The notes under the pieces: model-generated
Seen by the model: the letters and a program-made list of their open reading frames with translations, nothing else
Told to the model about the DNA's origin: nothing
Database searches by the model: none
Made by a program: the position numbers and the translations under genes
From: an uncultured Lactobacillus sp.
GTDB taxonomy: Bacteria; Bacillota; Bacilli; Lactobacillales; Lactobacillaceae
Assembly: GCF_947367085.1 (NCBI RefSeq)
Contig: NZ_CANBCP010000003.1
Location: 17,421 to 81,420, forward strand
DNA length: 64,000 bases
Direction of reading: 5' to 3'
Part shown: piece by piece, positions 27,762 to 37,195 of the stretch
How the letters are laid out: the number at the start of each line of letters is the position of its first letter
How positions within the stretch are numbered: the stretch's first letter is position 1

Positions 27762-28658
27762 ATGGCTGATGAAAAAGTTTTAGAAGCAGTAAAAGAAATA
27801 CGCACTAGCTGGAAAGCTAGCGATGACAAACGTGACGAAGGCCTGGCACACGATATACCTGAAGTTAAAAGAATTGATGATATTCAATACGGTGACGATC
27901 CGAAATGGAACTTACTTGACTTGTACTTGCCCAAAAACATAAATGGTAAAATACCTATCATTATCAACATTCACGGTGGTGGCTGGGTTTATGGGACAAA
28001 AGAAACCTATCAATTTTATGGTTTAGGAATGGCTAAACGTGGCTTTGCTTTTGTAAATCCTAACTATAAATTAGGCCCCGAAGTTCAATTTCCTAAGGAA
28101 TTAGATCAAGTAAATGCATATATTCACTGGGTTGCACAACATGCTGATGAATATAATTTAGACAAAAATAATGTTTTCTTGATTGGCGATTCTGCTGGTG
28201 GTCAAATGGCGGAACAATATACGACGATTTTAACTAATCCAGACTACCGTAAAAAGTTTGGCTATCAACTTCCTGACTTAGCTTTTAGAGCAGTAGCCCT
28301 GAACAGCCCAGCTACTTTTATGCTGGATAAAGGCATGATCAGTGGAGCTACACAAGCTTACTTTACTGAAGATCTACTAAAAGATGAAAAAGTTCGCGAT
28401 CTCTTAAACGTTGAAAAATACATTACTTCAGACTTCTTACCAACCTTTATTTCAACTGCTAACCAAGACTTTATTCATGATTGCAGTGTAAGATTGGATG
28501 GCTTTTTAAGAGCTAAAGGAATTGAAGTTATCCAAAAATCTTGGGGCGATGACGATCATCCCGAACCACACGTTTTCTTAATTAATCAAAAAGACGAATT
28601 AGCTAAGCAAGCTAATGATGAAGAGGCGGAATTCTTCAAAAAGCATATGGTTAAGTAG
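27762..28658 (+). CDS. Alpha/beta hydrolase, HSL/carboxylesterase type
   Basis: A 298-residue cytoplasmic hydrolase with no signal peptide. The oxyanion motif HGGGWVYG (about 70-77) and nucleophile elbow GDSAGG (about 143-148) define the hormone-sensitive-lipase group. A late Asp-His pair (DDDHPEPHVF) fits the rest of the triad. The ATG follows GAGGGGG. It is followed after 22 bases by an MFS transporter, suggesting uptake then hydrolysis of an ester-containing compound, such as an acylated or phenolic glycoside. Confidence 0.9.
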   Translation: MADEKVLEAVKEIRTSWKASDDKRDEGLAHDIPEVKRIDDIQYGDDPKWNLLDLYLPKNINGKIPIIINIHGGGWVYGTKETYQFYGLGMAKRGFAFVNPNYKLGPEVQFPKELDQVNAYIHWVAQHADEYNLDKNNVFLIGDSAGGQMAEQYTTILTNPDYRKKFGYQLPDLAFRAVALNSPATFMLDKGMISGATQAYFTEDLLKDEKVRDLLNVEKYITSDFLPTFISTANQDFIHDCSVRLDGFLRAKGIEVIQKSWGDDDHPEPHVFLINQKDELAKQANDEEAEFFKKHMVK

Positions 28659-28680
28659 GTTTTGATGGGAGGAATTCAAA

Positions 28681-29874
28681 ATGAAAGGAAAAAGAACGCA
28701 GGATCATCTGATCTTTAAGATTTCATTACTATCGATTTCAATCTTTTTGATGATGGCACCGGCTATTTCACCGGCTCTGCCATTGATGTATCACGCTTTT
28801 GCTGGTGTTGATCGCGCAGGCGTTGAAACTTTAGCAACAATTCCAAATATCGGAATCGTAATTGGTTTATTGATCAGCCCATTTTTGATTAGATTTTTAG
28901 GAGAAAAAATCACGATCTTAGCTGGTTTAATCATCACCTTACTTGCAGGTACCTTTCCAATGTATGCGACAGCTTATAGTTTGATTTTAGCTTCACGCTT
29001 CTTGATTGGCTTTGGGATTGGATTATTCAACTCACTTGCAGTTAGTTTGATTCCACAATTTTATGGTGATAATGAAGAAAAACTAGCTACGATGGTCGGT
29101 TTTCAAAATGTAATGGGCGGACTTGGTGCAGCGATTGCGTCATTTCTAATTAGCTGGTTAGTAACAATTTCTTGGCATGCTGCATTTGCAATTTACTTTT
29201 TAGTAATCCCTGTATTAATTTTATTTACACTCTTTGTTCCACTTCCAAAACCAAAACGCCTATCGAATGAACAAAAACACGCTAAACCAAAGCAAACAGT
29301 AAATGGTAAAGTGATTTTAATTGCTGTCTTGATGTTCTTCATCTTTATGTTCTACATGCCTGTTTCATTTAAGTTACCTGCTTTAGTCGTTCAAGAAAAA
29401 TTAGGTACGATCAGTGAATTATCACTACTTACTGGTATTTTGAACTTAGTCAACATCCCCGTTGGGGCATCATTTGGCTTCTTCTTTAAGAAGTTACACG
29501 ATAAGATCTTCCCGGTTGGCTTTTCAATTGTAACGATTGGGATGTTACTAATTACTTTTGCCAATAACTTTGCAATCTTAGCACTTGGGAACTTAATTTT
29601 AGGTATTGGCTTTGGCTTGGCCGTACCTTACATGTATAACTGGCTTGATTGGTCAGCTCCGGAAAACTCAGTTAACTTAGCTACGACAATTGTTTTGGTT
29701 TTAGTTAACGTGGGATGTGCTATTTCACCAATGTTTATCAACGCTATTGCACCAAACGCTAAAATGGCATTTATTCTTGTGTCAATCTTCTTTGCCTGCT
29801 TTACTGCTTATGCATTCATCCACTATCTACGTGTTCATAAAAAACAAGTTAGTGCTAAAACTCAAAAAGCATAG
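28681..29874 (+). CDS. MFS transporter
   Basis: A 397-residue permease with 12 hydrophobic segments and MFS motifs, including RFLIGFGIGLFNSLAVSLIP (about 106-125). The ATG is preceded by GGGAGGAATTCAAA. It lies in an apparent two-gene operon with the upstream esterase. The substrate is unknown. Confidence 0.87.
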   Translation: MKGKRTQDHLIFKISLLSISIFLMMAPAISPALPLMYHAFAGVDRAGVETLATIPNIGIVIGLLISPFLIRFLGEKITILAGLIITLLAGTFPMYATAYSLILASRFLIGFGIGLFNSLAVSLIPQFYGDNEEKLATMVGFQNVMGGLGAAIASFLISWLVTISWHAAFAIYFLVIPVLILFTLFVPLPKPKRLSNEQKHAKPKQTVNGKVILIAVLMFFIFMFYMPVSFKLPALVVQEKLGTISELSLLTGILNLVNIPVGASFGFFFKKLHDKIFPVGFSIVTIGMLLITFANNFAILALGNLILGIGFGLAVPYMYNWLDWSAPENSVNLATTIVLVLVNVGCAISPMFINAIAPNAKMAFILVSIFFACFTAYAFIHYLRVHKKQVSAKTQKA

Positions 29875-29894
29875 AAAATTTAATCATAGTATAT

Positions 29895-29932
29895 AAAAAA
29901 GTAGAATCTCAAAACGAGAATTCTACTTTTTT
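29895..29932. terminator. Bidirectional terminator after the MFS gene
   Basis: AAAAAAGTAGAATCTC and GAGAATTCTACTTTTTT flank a short loop, between convergent genes. Confidence 0.85.
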
Positions 29933-29964
29933 GCATATTTGCAAAATTATTTAAGTTAAAGTAA

Positions 29965-30321
29965 TTACCAAACTCCAAATTGATTGATCAACTTAAAAAT
30001 GACCTCATTTTTTTGCAATGATTTATCAGTGGGATGAATAAATAAATCCCAAGCTTGTGCTTGTTTTTCTGATAAGCGCAAACCTCTAAAAGCAAGAGCG
30101 TCATTAATATAGCTCATAGTTTTACCAAGACGAATAGATAAAGTTATTCCCTCATAGGATTGATGTTTTAAATCATATAAGGTTTTATCGATCACTTGGT
30201 ATAATTCATCGAACGCTAAAAACTGATTATTTTTTCCATATGGCTCATTTTTCAATTCATATTTTAAATTATTTAATAATGCATATGCTTGTTTAACATC
30301 GTCATGATCTATCTTGGCCAT
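29965..30321 (-). CDS. Small all-helical protein, possibly bacteriocin-immunity-like
   Basis: A 118-residue soluble protein predicted as a bundle of four or five helices. I do not recognise it with certainty. Size and helical pattern (YEGITLSIRLGKTMSYINDAL then LRLSEKQAQAWDLFI) recall enterocin-A-type immunity proteins, but no bacteriocin precursor is close. It starts 23 bases after the aldo/keto reductase stop and may be cotranscribed with it. Confidence 0.55.
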   Translation of the reverse strand: MAKIDHDDVKQAYALLNNLKYELKNEPYGKNNQFLAFDELYQVIDKTLYDLKHQSYEGITLSIRLGKTMSYINDALAFRGLRLSEKQAQAWDLFIHPTDKSLQKNEVIFKLINQFGVW

Positions 30322-30344
30322 CCTCTACCACCACTAATCTATTT

Positions 30345-31184
30345 CTATATCATTGCCAGCGGCTGTTTACTTGTTGGCTGAGGAAAATCAGCATTGATTA
30401 ACTCCAGCTCATCTTGAGTCAATTTAATGGCTTGTGCTGCCAGATTATCCTTAACATGGCTAATCTTGCCTGCCTTAGGAATCGTCAAAATCTGCCCATT
30501 TCTCAGCGTCCAGGCAAGCATTATTTGATGTACGCTAGCATGATGATCACGGGCTACAATTTTCAAGTTATTAGTTACCCTAATTGAATTACCATTACCT
30601 GAATTAAACGGTGAATAGCCGATAAAGCCTATTCCTTTTTGTTTTTGCCAATCCAGTAAGTCATATTCGACGCCACGTTTTTCAATATTATATAAATCTT
30701 CGTTAGCAAAACATTCACTGCCGCTTTCAACGCCGAAGAGTTCCTCCATATCGCTTACGTCAAAATTCGACACACCCCAATAGCGAATAAGACCTTCTTT
30801 TTGAAGCTGCTTTAAACCAGCAACTGTTTCTGATAAACGCTTATTTCCACGCCAGTGAAGTAGGTAAAGGTCTAAATAATCGGTTTTTAAACGTCGCAAG
30901 CTATTTTCTAAGCTACGCCGCTCTAATTCTGCAGTCGCATGATAGGGATAAAATTTAGAAATCAAAAATACTTTACTGCGATCATAACCTTTTAAAGCTT
31001 CACCAATTAAAGACTCACTTTTGCCTTCACCATACATTTCAGCGGTATCAATAACTTTTAAGCCATTATCAAGTCCATAACGCAAAGCTGCAATTTCGTC
31101 TTTACGCTTATTTTTATCTTCTCCCATGGCCCAAGTTCCCATGCCAATACCAGCTAAATTTAAGTCTAAAAACTGATTGCTCAT
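30345..31184 (-). CDS. Aldo/keto reductase
   Basis: A 279-residue NAD(P)H-dependent oxidoreductase with a TIM-barrel fold. The catalytic tetrad is visible: Asp in VIDTAEMYGEGKSE (with the Tyr), Lys in VFLISKFYP, and His in YLLHWRG. Length matches the family. The physiological substrate is unknown. It precedes the small helical protein and is divergent from nagB. Confidence 0.92.
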   Translation of the reverse strand: MSNQFLDLNLAGIGMGTWAMGEDKNKRKDEIAALRYGLDNGLKVIDTAEMYGEGKSESLIGEALKGYDRSKVFLISKFYPYHATAELERRSLENSLRRLKTDYLDLYLLHWRGNKRLSETVAGLKQLQKEGLIRYWGVSNFDVSDMEELFGVESGSECFANEDLYNIEKRGVEYDLLDWQKQKGIGFIGYSPFNSGNGNSIRVTNNLKIVARDHHASVHQIMLAWTLRNGQILTIPKAGKISHVKDNLAAQAIKLTQDELELINADFPQPTSKQPLAMI

Positions 31185-31235
31185 TGTCCGTCACCTCATT
31201 TAAATTTTAACGCAAAAACTATTTTTTCAAAAAAA

Positions 31236-31289
31236 TGTAAGCGGTTAAGTTGACTAGACCAATTTATCATTATATAATGGACTAGACCA
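31236..31289 (+). promoter_or_regulatory. nagB promoter with two NagR/DasR-like operators and a cre-like site
   Basis: TTGACT (31250) and TATAAT (31273) are 17 bases apart. Two copies of a dre-type element overlap them: TTGACTAGACCA (31250-31261) over the -35 box and TGGACTAGACCA (31278-31289) just after the -10 box, matching TGGTCTAGACCA at 10 and 11 of 12. TGTAAGCGGTTAAG (31236-31249) matches 12 of 14 cre positions just upstream. The layout predicts repression by a GntR-family NagR relieved by amino-sugar phosphate, plus CcpA control. Confidence 0.75.
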
Positions 31290-31309
31290 GTAAATAAGGA
31301 GGTACTATC

Positions 31310-32029
31310 ATGAAGGTAATTATTACAAAAGACAACATTGAAGGCGGCACTAAAGCTTTTGAAATCATTAAAAAAGGGATGGGAAACGGAGCTAAGGTTC
31401 TAGGCTTAGCAACTGGTTCTTCCCCAATTCCAATGTATGATGATATGTGCGATAGCGATCTTGATTTTTCAAATATGACTAGCATCAACTTAGATGAATA
31501 TTACGGATTAAATCCAGACAATGATCAAAGTTATCATTACTTCATGCAAAAGCATTTATTTGATAAAAAACCATTCAAGAATTCTTATATACCTAATGGA
31601 ATGGCTAAAGACATTGATGAAGAAGTAGATCGCTATAATGAAATTATCGCTGACAATCCTATTGATATTCAAATCTTAGGAATTGGACGCAACGGTCATA
31701 TTGCCTTCAACGAACCAGGTACTCCTTTTGGCAGCTTAACTCACAAAGTTAACTTAACTGAGAGCACAATTAAGGCCAACTCACGCTTTTTCGATAATGA
31801 AGATGAAGTGCCTCGTCAAGCAATCTGTATGGGTATTAAATCTATTATGCAAAGTAAAAAGATCGTTTTACTTGCCTTTGGCGAAAGTAAACAAGATGCA
31901 ATCAAAGCTTTAGTAGAGGGTCCTGTAACTGAAGAAGTTCCAGCTTCCATTTTGCAAGATCACCCAGATGTAACTATCATTTGCGACGAAGAAGCTGCCG
32001 CAAAATTAAGTGATAAATATAGAAAATAA
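31310..32029 (+). CDS. nagB: Glucosamine-6-phosphate deaminase
   Basis: A 239-residue enzyme converting glucosamine-6-P to fructose-6-P and ammonia, the last step of amino-sugar breakdown. Signatures are [13 protein letters not shown] (about 34-46), [10 protein letters not shown] and [15 protein letters not shown] (about 123-137). Length fits the short Firmicute type. GGAGG precedes the ATG. It faces the murQ operon, whose product GlcNAc-6-P would reach NagB after deacetylation by NagA (not in the window). Confidence 0.96.
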   Translation: MKVIITKDNIEGGTKAFEIIKKGMGNGAKVLGLATGSSPIPMYDDMCDSDLDFSNMTSINLDEYYGLNPDNDQSYHYFMQKHLFDKKPFKNSYIPNGMAKDIDEEVDRYNEIIADNPIDIQILGIGRNGHIAFNEPGTPFGSLTHKVNLTESTIKANSRFFDNEDEVPRQAICMGIKSIMQSKKIVLLAFGESKQDAIKALVEGPVTEEVPASILQDHPDVTIICDEEAAAKLSDKYRK

Positions 32030-32047
32030 TAAAATAAACTCCATACA

Positions 32048-32104
32048 TAAAAAGACTGACATCAACGCTTTTTCTAGTAAGAAACGTTATGTCAGTCTTT
32101 TTTG
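32048..32104. terminator. Bidirectional terminator between nagB and murQ
   Basis: AAAAAGACTGACAT and ATGTCAGTCTTTTTT arms, with an inner AACG/CGTT pairing, between two convergent operons. Confidence 0.88.
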
Positions 32105-32116
32105 GTCCTTTAATTT

Positions 32117-33010
32117 TTACTCACTTAAAACCTGGCTCACATTGCCATCATGTTCATCTAAAACACGCGCAGCTTTATCCACACCAAAGCCAGTTTTTGC
32201 CATGACAATTGCCAGTGGTACATTCATGTGCGCTTTTTTCAGGATTTCACTAGCTCCAGCTTTATCCACATGTGTACAACTTACAATTATTCTTTCGCTC
32301 CTATCCACAAGTTTTTCATTGGTCGGTTGAACATCAATCATGACATTTTCATATACTTTACCTTGCTTAATCATTACACCTGTGGAAATCATGTTTAAAA
32401 TCATCTTTTGCGCAGTCCCCGCCTTCATACGCGTAGACCCCGTGACAACTTCAGGTCCTACAACAGCTTCAATTGGAGCCTGTGCAAATTTGCCAATTTC
32501 ACTTTCTGCCACACAAGCAACTGAAATCGTCACACTTCCTATTTCCTGTGCATATTTTAAACCGCCTATTACATAAGGAGTGCGTCCACTAGCAGCTAAG
32601 CCAATAACGATATCATTGGAATTTAAATTAAGCTTTTTTAAATCTTCCTGGGCTAACTCTTGCGAATCTTCCGCTCCTTCAACAGCCTTATATATTGCAT
32701 GCTCACCACCTGCAATTAAACCAACTGCCCGCTCAGGTTTTATACCATAAGTTGGAACTAATTCAACAGCATCTAAGACGCCTAATCGTCCGCTGGTTCC
32801 TGCTCCAATATAAATTAAGCGACCTCCTTTGTGATAATTTTCAGCAGCCAAATCAATTGCCTTGGCAATTTGCGAACTTTGCTTACCAACGGCATCCGCA
32901 ATTTTTTTATCCTCATTATTAATCGTTTTGACAATATCGAGTGTCGACATTGTATCAATGTGCATACTAGCGGGGTTTCTTTGCTCCGTAGTCAAATCTT
33001 TTATTGACAT
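32117..33010 (-). CDS. murQ: N-acetylmuramic acid 6-phosphate etherase
   Basis: A 297-residue SIS-domain lyase that splits MurNAc-6-P into GlcNAc-6-P and D-lactate. The signature GAGTSGRLGVLDAVE (about 69-83), the SIS block GLAASGRTPYVIGGL (about 137-151) and TGSTRMKAGTAQKM (about 192-205) are all present. It is the last gene of the leftward operon, 17 bases after the MurR-like regulator. It fixes the operon's substrate as a muramic acid derivative. Confidence 0.95.
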   Translation of the reverse strand: MSIKDLTTEQRNPASMHIDTMSTLDIVKTINNEDKKIADAVGKQSSQIAKAIDLAAENYHKGGRLIYIGAGTSGRLGVLDAVELVPTYGIKPERAVGLIAGGEHAIYKAVEGAEDSQELAQEDLKKLNLNSNDIVIGLAASGRTPYVIGGLKYAQEIGSVTISVACVAESEIGKFAQAPIEAVVGPEVVTGSTRMKAGTAQKMILNMISTGVMIKQGKVYENVMIDVQPTNEKLVDRSERIIVSCTHVDKAGASEILKKAHMNVPLAIVMAKTGFGVDKAARVLDEHDGNVSQVLSE

Positions 33011-33027
33011 AATAATTTCTTTCCTAA

Positions 33028-33870
33028 CTACTCTATACTTTTTAATTTATTTGTTAGCTCCTCAGTCTTAGTCATTTCTTTTTCTAAACGAGGTAGATCC
33101 TTATTAATAGTTGATAAATACAATAAGCTTGAAACAAATATTTCAGAAAAAAGAGAATCAATTGCTCCAACTCGTAGTAGCTTTTCCTTAGTAGGTAAGT
33201 TGATCACAACATCTGCAAGCTTAGCTAGCAGTGACTGAGTACTACGTGTAATTGCAATAATCTTGGTTTTATTTTCACGTGCGCGCTGGGCTGCAACGAT
33301 CATTTCCTTAGTTAACCCACTATAAGAAAATAAAACTACGACATCACTAGGAGTTGAAAAATAAATTCGTTCCAAGCTAATATGGGCATCTTGACTATAA
33401 AACGCAGACTTACCAGCACGAATTAACTTGTAGTAAAAATCAGTTGCTGCTAATCCTGATGCTGCAATTCCATCTACAATTATATGATCTGCTTGGCGCA
33501 GATATTTTACTGCCTGATTTAAAGATTCAAGATCAATCGAATCAGCCGTCAACTCTGTATTTTGTCTAGAATTAACAAGTAGCTTTTTCAAGATCATATC
33601 CGGTGTATCGGTTTGCTTAACTAAGGGATCGATCTTTTCTTCTGGCTTCACTCTCACTTGGGCTAGCTTAATCTTAAAATCATTTAATCCTTTAAAGCCC
33701 AGCTGCTGACAAAAGCGAATAATCGCAGCAGCACTTGTTTTAGTTAATTGACCCAACTTATTTGCATCATTTTCCAGAAAAACAGTAGGATTTTGCAAAA
33801 AACAGTCTGCAATCTTATGTGAGGTTACTGTCAATTTTTTTGAATTTATAGCTTCTTCAAAAAAGTTCAT
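33028..33870 (-). CDS. MurR/RpiR-family regulator with SIS domain
   Basis: A 280-residue protein with an N-terminal HTH_6 domain (about 1-75, LTKTSAAAIIRFCQQLGFKG) and a sugar-phosphate-binding SIS domain (about 105-235, VDGIAASGLAATDFYYKL; VVLFSYSGLTKEMI). In MurR the ligand is MurNAc-6-P. It lies inside the operon directly before murQ. A palindrome, TTGAAATGTTATTTCAA at 38958, upstream of the first gene is a plausible binding site. Confidence 0.9.
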   Translation of the reverse strand: MNFFEEAINSKKLTVTSHKIADCFLQNPTVFLENDANKLGQLTKTSAAAIIRFCQQLGFKGLNDFKIKLAQVRVKPEEKIDPLVKQTDTPDMILKKLLVNSRQNTELTADSIDLESLNQAVKYLRQADHIIVDGIAASGLAATDFYYKLIRAGKSAFYSQDAHISLERIYFSTPSDVVVLFSYSGLTKEMIVAAQRARENKTKIIAITRSTQSLLAKLADVVINLPTKEKLLRVGAIDSLFSEIFVSSLLYLSTINKDLPRLEKEMTKTEELTNKLKSIE

Positions 33871-33883
33871 CTAATCATTTCCT

Positions 33884-34615
33884 TTAATTCGTCAAAATCT
33901 TACCAATTTGGGCCATCATTTCAATAATCTGTTCATAATTTGCGATATCATCATAGCTGTTCATCACGCAGCAATCTATCAAGTCATCTTTATTTTCAAA
34001 ACGCGCTATATCGTGTTGAATATCGATTAATTCGCCAGTTTTATTAAAACTAGTGTATTTGGGATTCACATAGGCAACTAATTTATTACGAACTTGCTGG
34101 TACTTAAGAGCATTTTTAACTAAAGCAGTAACACAATCATCACCTGCTAATAATTGCTCAAAGATGTCCATAATAGTTACACATGAAACCAAATTTTCCG
34201 GACCTAACTTCATCAAATAGCGACCTAATTGGACCTGATCAAAATTTTCTTGCAAAAAAGCATTAATTTTTTCTAAGCCATAATAATCAAGTAAAGCGTT
34301 AGTTGCTGTATTATCAGAAAGACAAAGCATCAGATCAATTAAGTCTCGGATCTTATATCGCTTAATGCTCAAACGATTAATGACACCTGCGCCACCGACA
34401 ATTTGGTTAGGCTTTAAGATAACAACATCATCTAATGTATCGGGTCTTTGGCATTTAATATAAAGTGCAATTCCTAACTTGATTAGTGACGCTGACTTAA
34501 ATTCTACGTGAGAATTTTCTTCAAATATAGTTTTTTGATCTTGGCGAATAATTATAGCCTGCTTCCAAGATGCTTGCTTAATTAAGCTCTTGATTCTTTC
34601 AATTTTATCAATCAT
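33884..34615 (-). CDS. Class A beta-lactamase-like serine hydrolase
   Basis: A 243-residue protein without a signal peptide, so cytoplasmic. It shows the SxxK motif SLIK (43-46), SDN in LCLSDNTATN (about 101-103) and KTG in FNKTGELID (about 200-202), the class A serine hydrolase triad of motifs. Lacking export, it is unlikely to give antibiotic resistance; in this operon it probably hydrolyses an amide or ester of an imported muropeptide. It lies 2 bases after the epimerase stop. Confidence 0.85.
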   Translation of the reverse strand: MIDKIERIKSLIKQASWKQAIIIRQDQKTIFEENSHVEFKSASLIKLGIALYIKCQRPDTLDDVVILKPNQIVGGAGVINRLSIKRYKIRDLIDLMLCLSDNTATNALLDYYGLEKINAFLQENFDQVQLGRYLMKLGPENLVSCVTIMDIFEQLLAGDDCVTALVKNALKYQQVRNKLVAYVNPKYTSFNKTGELIDIQHDIARFENKDDLIDCCVMNSYDDIANYEQIIEMMAQIGKILTN

Positions 34616-34617
34616 GA

Positions 34618-35673
34618 TTAGCCCTTTAAAGTAATGACATTACCCTTTAAAGATAAATATTTCTCTAAGTCCGGATCGCCTGTTGCCATAAAAATCGAGT
34701 CTAAATCAATAAACTGTACATTTTTGTTTGCTACCGCAAAAGCAACTGCTGCTGCAATACTTTCAACAGGTTCAATCATGCATCCCACCATCGTATTGAC
34801 ATTATGGGCTTGGGCTAAATCATTGATTTTAATTGCCTCACTCAAGCCGCCTGTTTTCATGAGTTTGATATTGATATAGTCACATGCACGATTTTCCAGC
34901 AAATTAATTGCATCTTCATAAGAAGCTACACTTTCATCAGCCATAATCGGAATCAGCGAATGAGCTGTTAAATATACCATGTCTTCTATCGCATCTTTTT
35001 TTACAGGTTGTTCAATAAATGCGACATTAGTGCCTGCTGACTGCCAAGCTCGACTTGCCTGTAGAGTTTGCTTACAATTCCAAGCTTGATTGCAGTCAAT
35101 TCGCAATGAAATCTTGTCTCCAACTGCTTGACCAATCTTTTTTACAGTATCGATATCTTCCAATAAGGAATTAGCGCCAAGCTTAATTTTTAATGCTGAA
35201 AAGCCTTGTCCCACTAGATCTTTGGCTTCATTAACCATATGATCTTGACTGCCAATGCTGATAGTATAGTCAGTCTTTGTGCTACCTGCTGAGCTACCTA
35301 ATAAATTAACTAAAGATTGCTTGCTTTCTTTAGCTCGCGCATTATATAAGGCAATTTCAACAGCTGCTTTAGCAGGAGTATTGTGAACGATACTATTTTT
35401 CAAAAGGGATAAACATTCATTCCAATTATCAAAATCTTTTCCAACTAAGACCGGCGTAATCACATTTTTAATTACATCTTGTGCCGTTTGGAGACTATCA
35501 CCTGTCACTTTTTCATTCGGCGTAGCAGTACCTATACTACAAGTTCCATCGCTCAAAGTCACTTTTACACGGACACTTTCAATTTCATCAACTTCATGAA
35601 GTGCAGTGATAAAGGGATGCTTTAGCGGTACTTTTTTAATATCACAATCTATTTTTTCTATTATCAAACTCAT
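34618..35673 (-). CDS. Dipeptide epimerase, enolase superfamily (L-Ala-D/L-Glu epimerase type)
   Basis: A 351-residue enolase-superfamily enzyme. Visible are the KxK base (ALKIKLGA, about 158-165), three metal ligands (DCNQAW, IEQPV and MADES) and the second lysine (INIKLMKTGG). Such enzymes epimerise the L-Ala-D-Glu of peptidoglycan peptides. I chose ATG 35673 (AGGTG upstream, overlapping the previous stop as ATGA) over a frame reaching 35736 inside the previous gene. The context with MurQ makes the muropeptide role likely. Confidence 0.88.
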   Translation of the reverse strand: MSLIIEKIDCDIKKVPLKHPFITALHEVDEIESVRVKVTLSDGTCSIGTATPNEKVTGDSLQTAQDVIKNVITPVLVGKDFDNWNECLSLLKNSIVHNTPAKAAVEIALYNARAKESKQSLVNLLGSSAGSTKTDYTISIGSQDHMVNEAKDLVGQGFSALKIKLGANSLLEDIDTVKKIGQAVGDKISLRIDCNQAWNCKQTLQASRAWQSAGTNVAFIEQPVKKDAIEDMVYLTAHSLIPIMADESVASYEDAINLLENRACDYINIKLMKTGGLSEAIKINDLAQAHNVNTMVGCMIEPVESIAAAVAFAVANKNVQFIDLDSIFMATGDPDLEKYLSLKGNVITLKG

Positions 35674-36698
35674 TTGTTCACCTGCTCTTTTTGCCCAAAA
35701 AACTCTCCTAGAGCCGCTCGTCGATCTGCAATCCATTTTTTATTTTCTCGGGTAGGATAAATCCTATTGGTCAAACAAACGAAGCCTTGCTTTTTATCCA
35801 GATCAAATGCAATTGAAGTTCCTGTAAAGCCGCTATGCCAGAACATATTCTTATTCTGGTCCCAAAGCTGCCAGCCTAAAGCACGATCATTTTGACGAAA
35901 AACGGGATTTCTCAAATAATCATAAAAAACTTTAGGAAAGACTTGCTTATCTTCAAATTTTCCACCCGTAAGTAAGATTCTCAAAAATTGCGTTAGATCA
36001 GATAAAGTCGAAAACAAACCGGCATGACCGCTAACTCCATCTAGCAAATATGCCTTATAATCATGAACCTGTCCTCGCACTATTCCACTGCGATCTGACT
36101 GATATTCCGTGGGAAGACATATCTTTTTTAACTCTGACGGCGGATTATAGGTTGTATGCAGCATCTTTAAGGGTAAAAAGACGTGTTTTCTTAAAGTATT
36201 AGCTAGATTTTCCTGATCGATTTTTTCGATAATCCAGCCCAAATAAATATAGTTTAAATCTGAATAAATCGCCTTATCTTTTTCAATTGGCTTAGCAGAT
36301 TTAACTTTTTGAATCAACTCAGTACGACTCATCTCATGCACATTTTCAAAATCAGCTATAAAGCCACTCGTATGCATCAAAAGCTCTTTAATCGTAATTT
36401 CCGGGCTAGCACTATCCTTAATAAAATCACCAATAGTATCATCTAAATTTACTTTTTTAGCTGCCATCAATTGAAAAATTCGTGTCGTAGTTGCTACTAC
36501 CTTAGTTACTGAGGCTAAATCATACATCATTTCTGGTAGTAGTGGGTTTTTATGATCATCTTGAAAGCCGTTATAAGCATACAAGTTTTCATCTAAACCA
36601 ATAAAACTATATGATGCACCATAGATATCTTGATTTGAAATTGCTTGTTCAATAACCTCAATAGCTTTTTTAGTATTTGGATAAATCATCTGACTCAC
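35670..36698 (-). CDS. Class C beta-lactamase-like serine hydrolase
   Basis: A 342-residue protein, no signal peptide. SVTK (63-66) is the active-site SxxK, YSDLNY (about 143-148) gives the YxN motif and HSGFTG (about 299-304) the HxG motif of the class C/esterase/DD-peptidase family. It is the second serine hydrolase of the operon and overlaps both neighbours by a few bases. A cytoplasmic role in cutting the peptide or lactyl amide of an imported muropeptide is inferred. Confidence 0.85.
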   Translation of the reverse strand: MSQMIYPNTKKAIEVIEQAISNQDIYGASYSFIGLDENLYAYNGFQDDHKNPLLPEMMYDLASVTKVVATTTRIFQLMAAKKVNLDDTIGDFIKDSASPEITIKELLMHTSGFIADFENVHEMSRTELIQKVKSAKPIEKDKAIYSDLNYIYLGWIIEKIDQENLANTLRKHVFLPLKMLHTTYNPPSELKKICLPTEYQSDRSGIVRGQVHDYKAYLLDGVSGHAGLFSTLSDLTQFLRILLTGGKFEDKQVFPKVFYDYLRNPVFRQNDRALGWQLWDQNKNMFWHSGFTGTSIAFDLDKKQGFVCLTNRIYPTRENKKWIADRRAALGEFFGQKEQVNK

Positions 36699-37177
36699 TA
36701 CTTTTTATTTATGTAATCCATGATTGAAACATCCGGTTCATTCGGTATCATTTGAGCTGTAATCTTAATACCTTTATTAATCAAATCTTTGATTGTAGCA
36801 ATATCTTGATCATTTAAATTAACCGACTTTTTAACAGCATGCGAATTATCGTGAGCAGAAATATTGCCTACGTTAAATTCTTTCATCCCTACAGCTTCTG
36901 CAATCTTGCCCATATCTTGAATATTACGAGTAATAACAAAAACGTGATCTTCGCCATACTTATTATTTTTCAAATTTTCAATTGCGCGATTAACTGAACA
37001 AATACTTAGTTTAATTCCAGCGGGTTTAGCAAGCTTTAATCCTTCAATTCGCATGTCATCACGAACCACTTCGTCATTTGCTACCAGAATTCGGTTAGCA
37101 CCGACAACATTTGTCCATACCATTGCAACTTGGCCATGAATCATTCGTTCATCTACTCTTGCTGCACAAATACTCAT
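36698..37177 (-). CDS. PTS mannose/sorbose-family EIIB component
   Basis: A 159-residue cytoplasmic phosphocarrier. The phosphorylation site is His14 in RVDERMIHGQV, the exact EIIB-man signature, and IGTxxN-type IDIMDYINKK ends the chain. It transfers phosphate from EIIA to the incoming sugar through EIIC/EIID. There is no EIIA gene in the operon, so it must use an EIIA encoded elsewhere. Confidence 0.92.
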   Translation of the reverse strand: MSICAARVDERMIHGQVAMVWTNVVGANRILVANDEVVRDDMRIEGLKLAKPAGIKLSICSVNRAIENLKNNKYGEDHVFVITRNIQDMGKIAEAVGMKEFNVGNISAHDNSHAVKKSVNLNDQDIATIKDLINKGIKITAQMIPNEPDVSIMDYINKK

Positions 37178-37195
37178 TTTTCACACCTCTCGACT

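Noticed and set aside
33884..36698. The two beta-lactamase-like genes as antibiotic resistance genes
   Set aside because: Both lack signal peptides and are embedded in a muramic acid catabolic operon.
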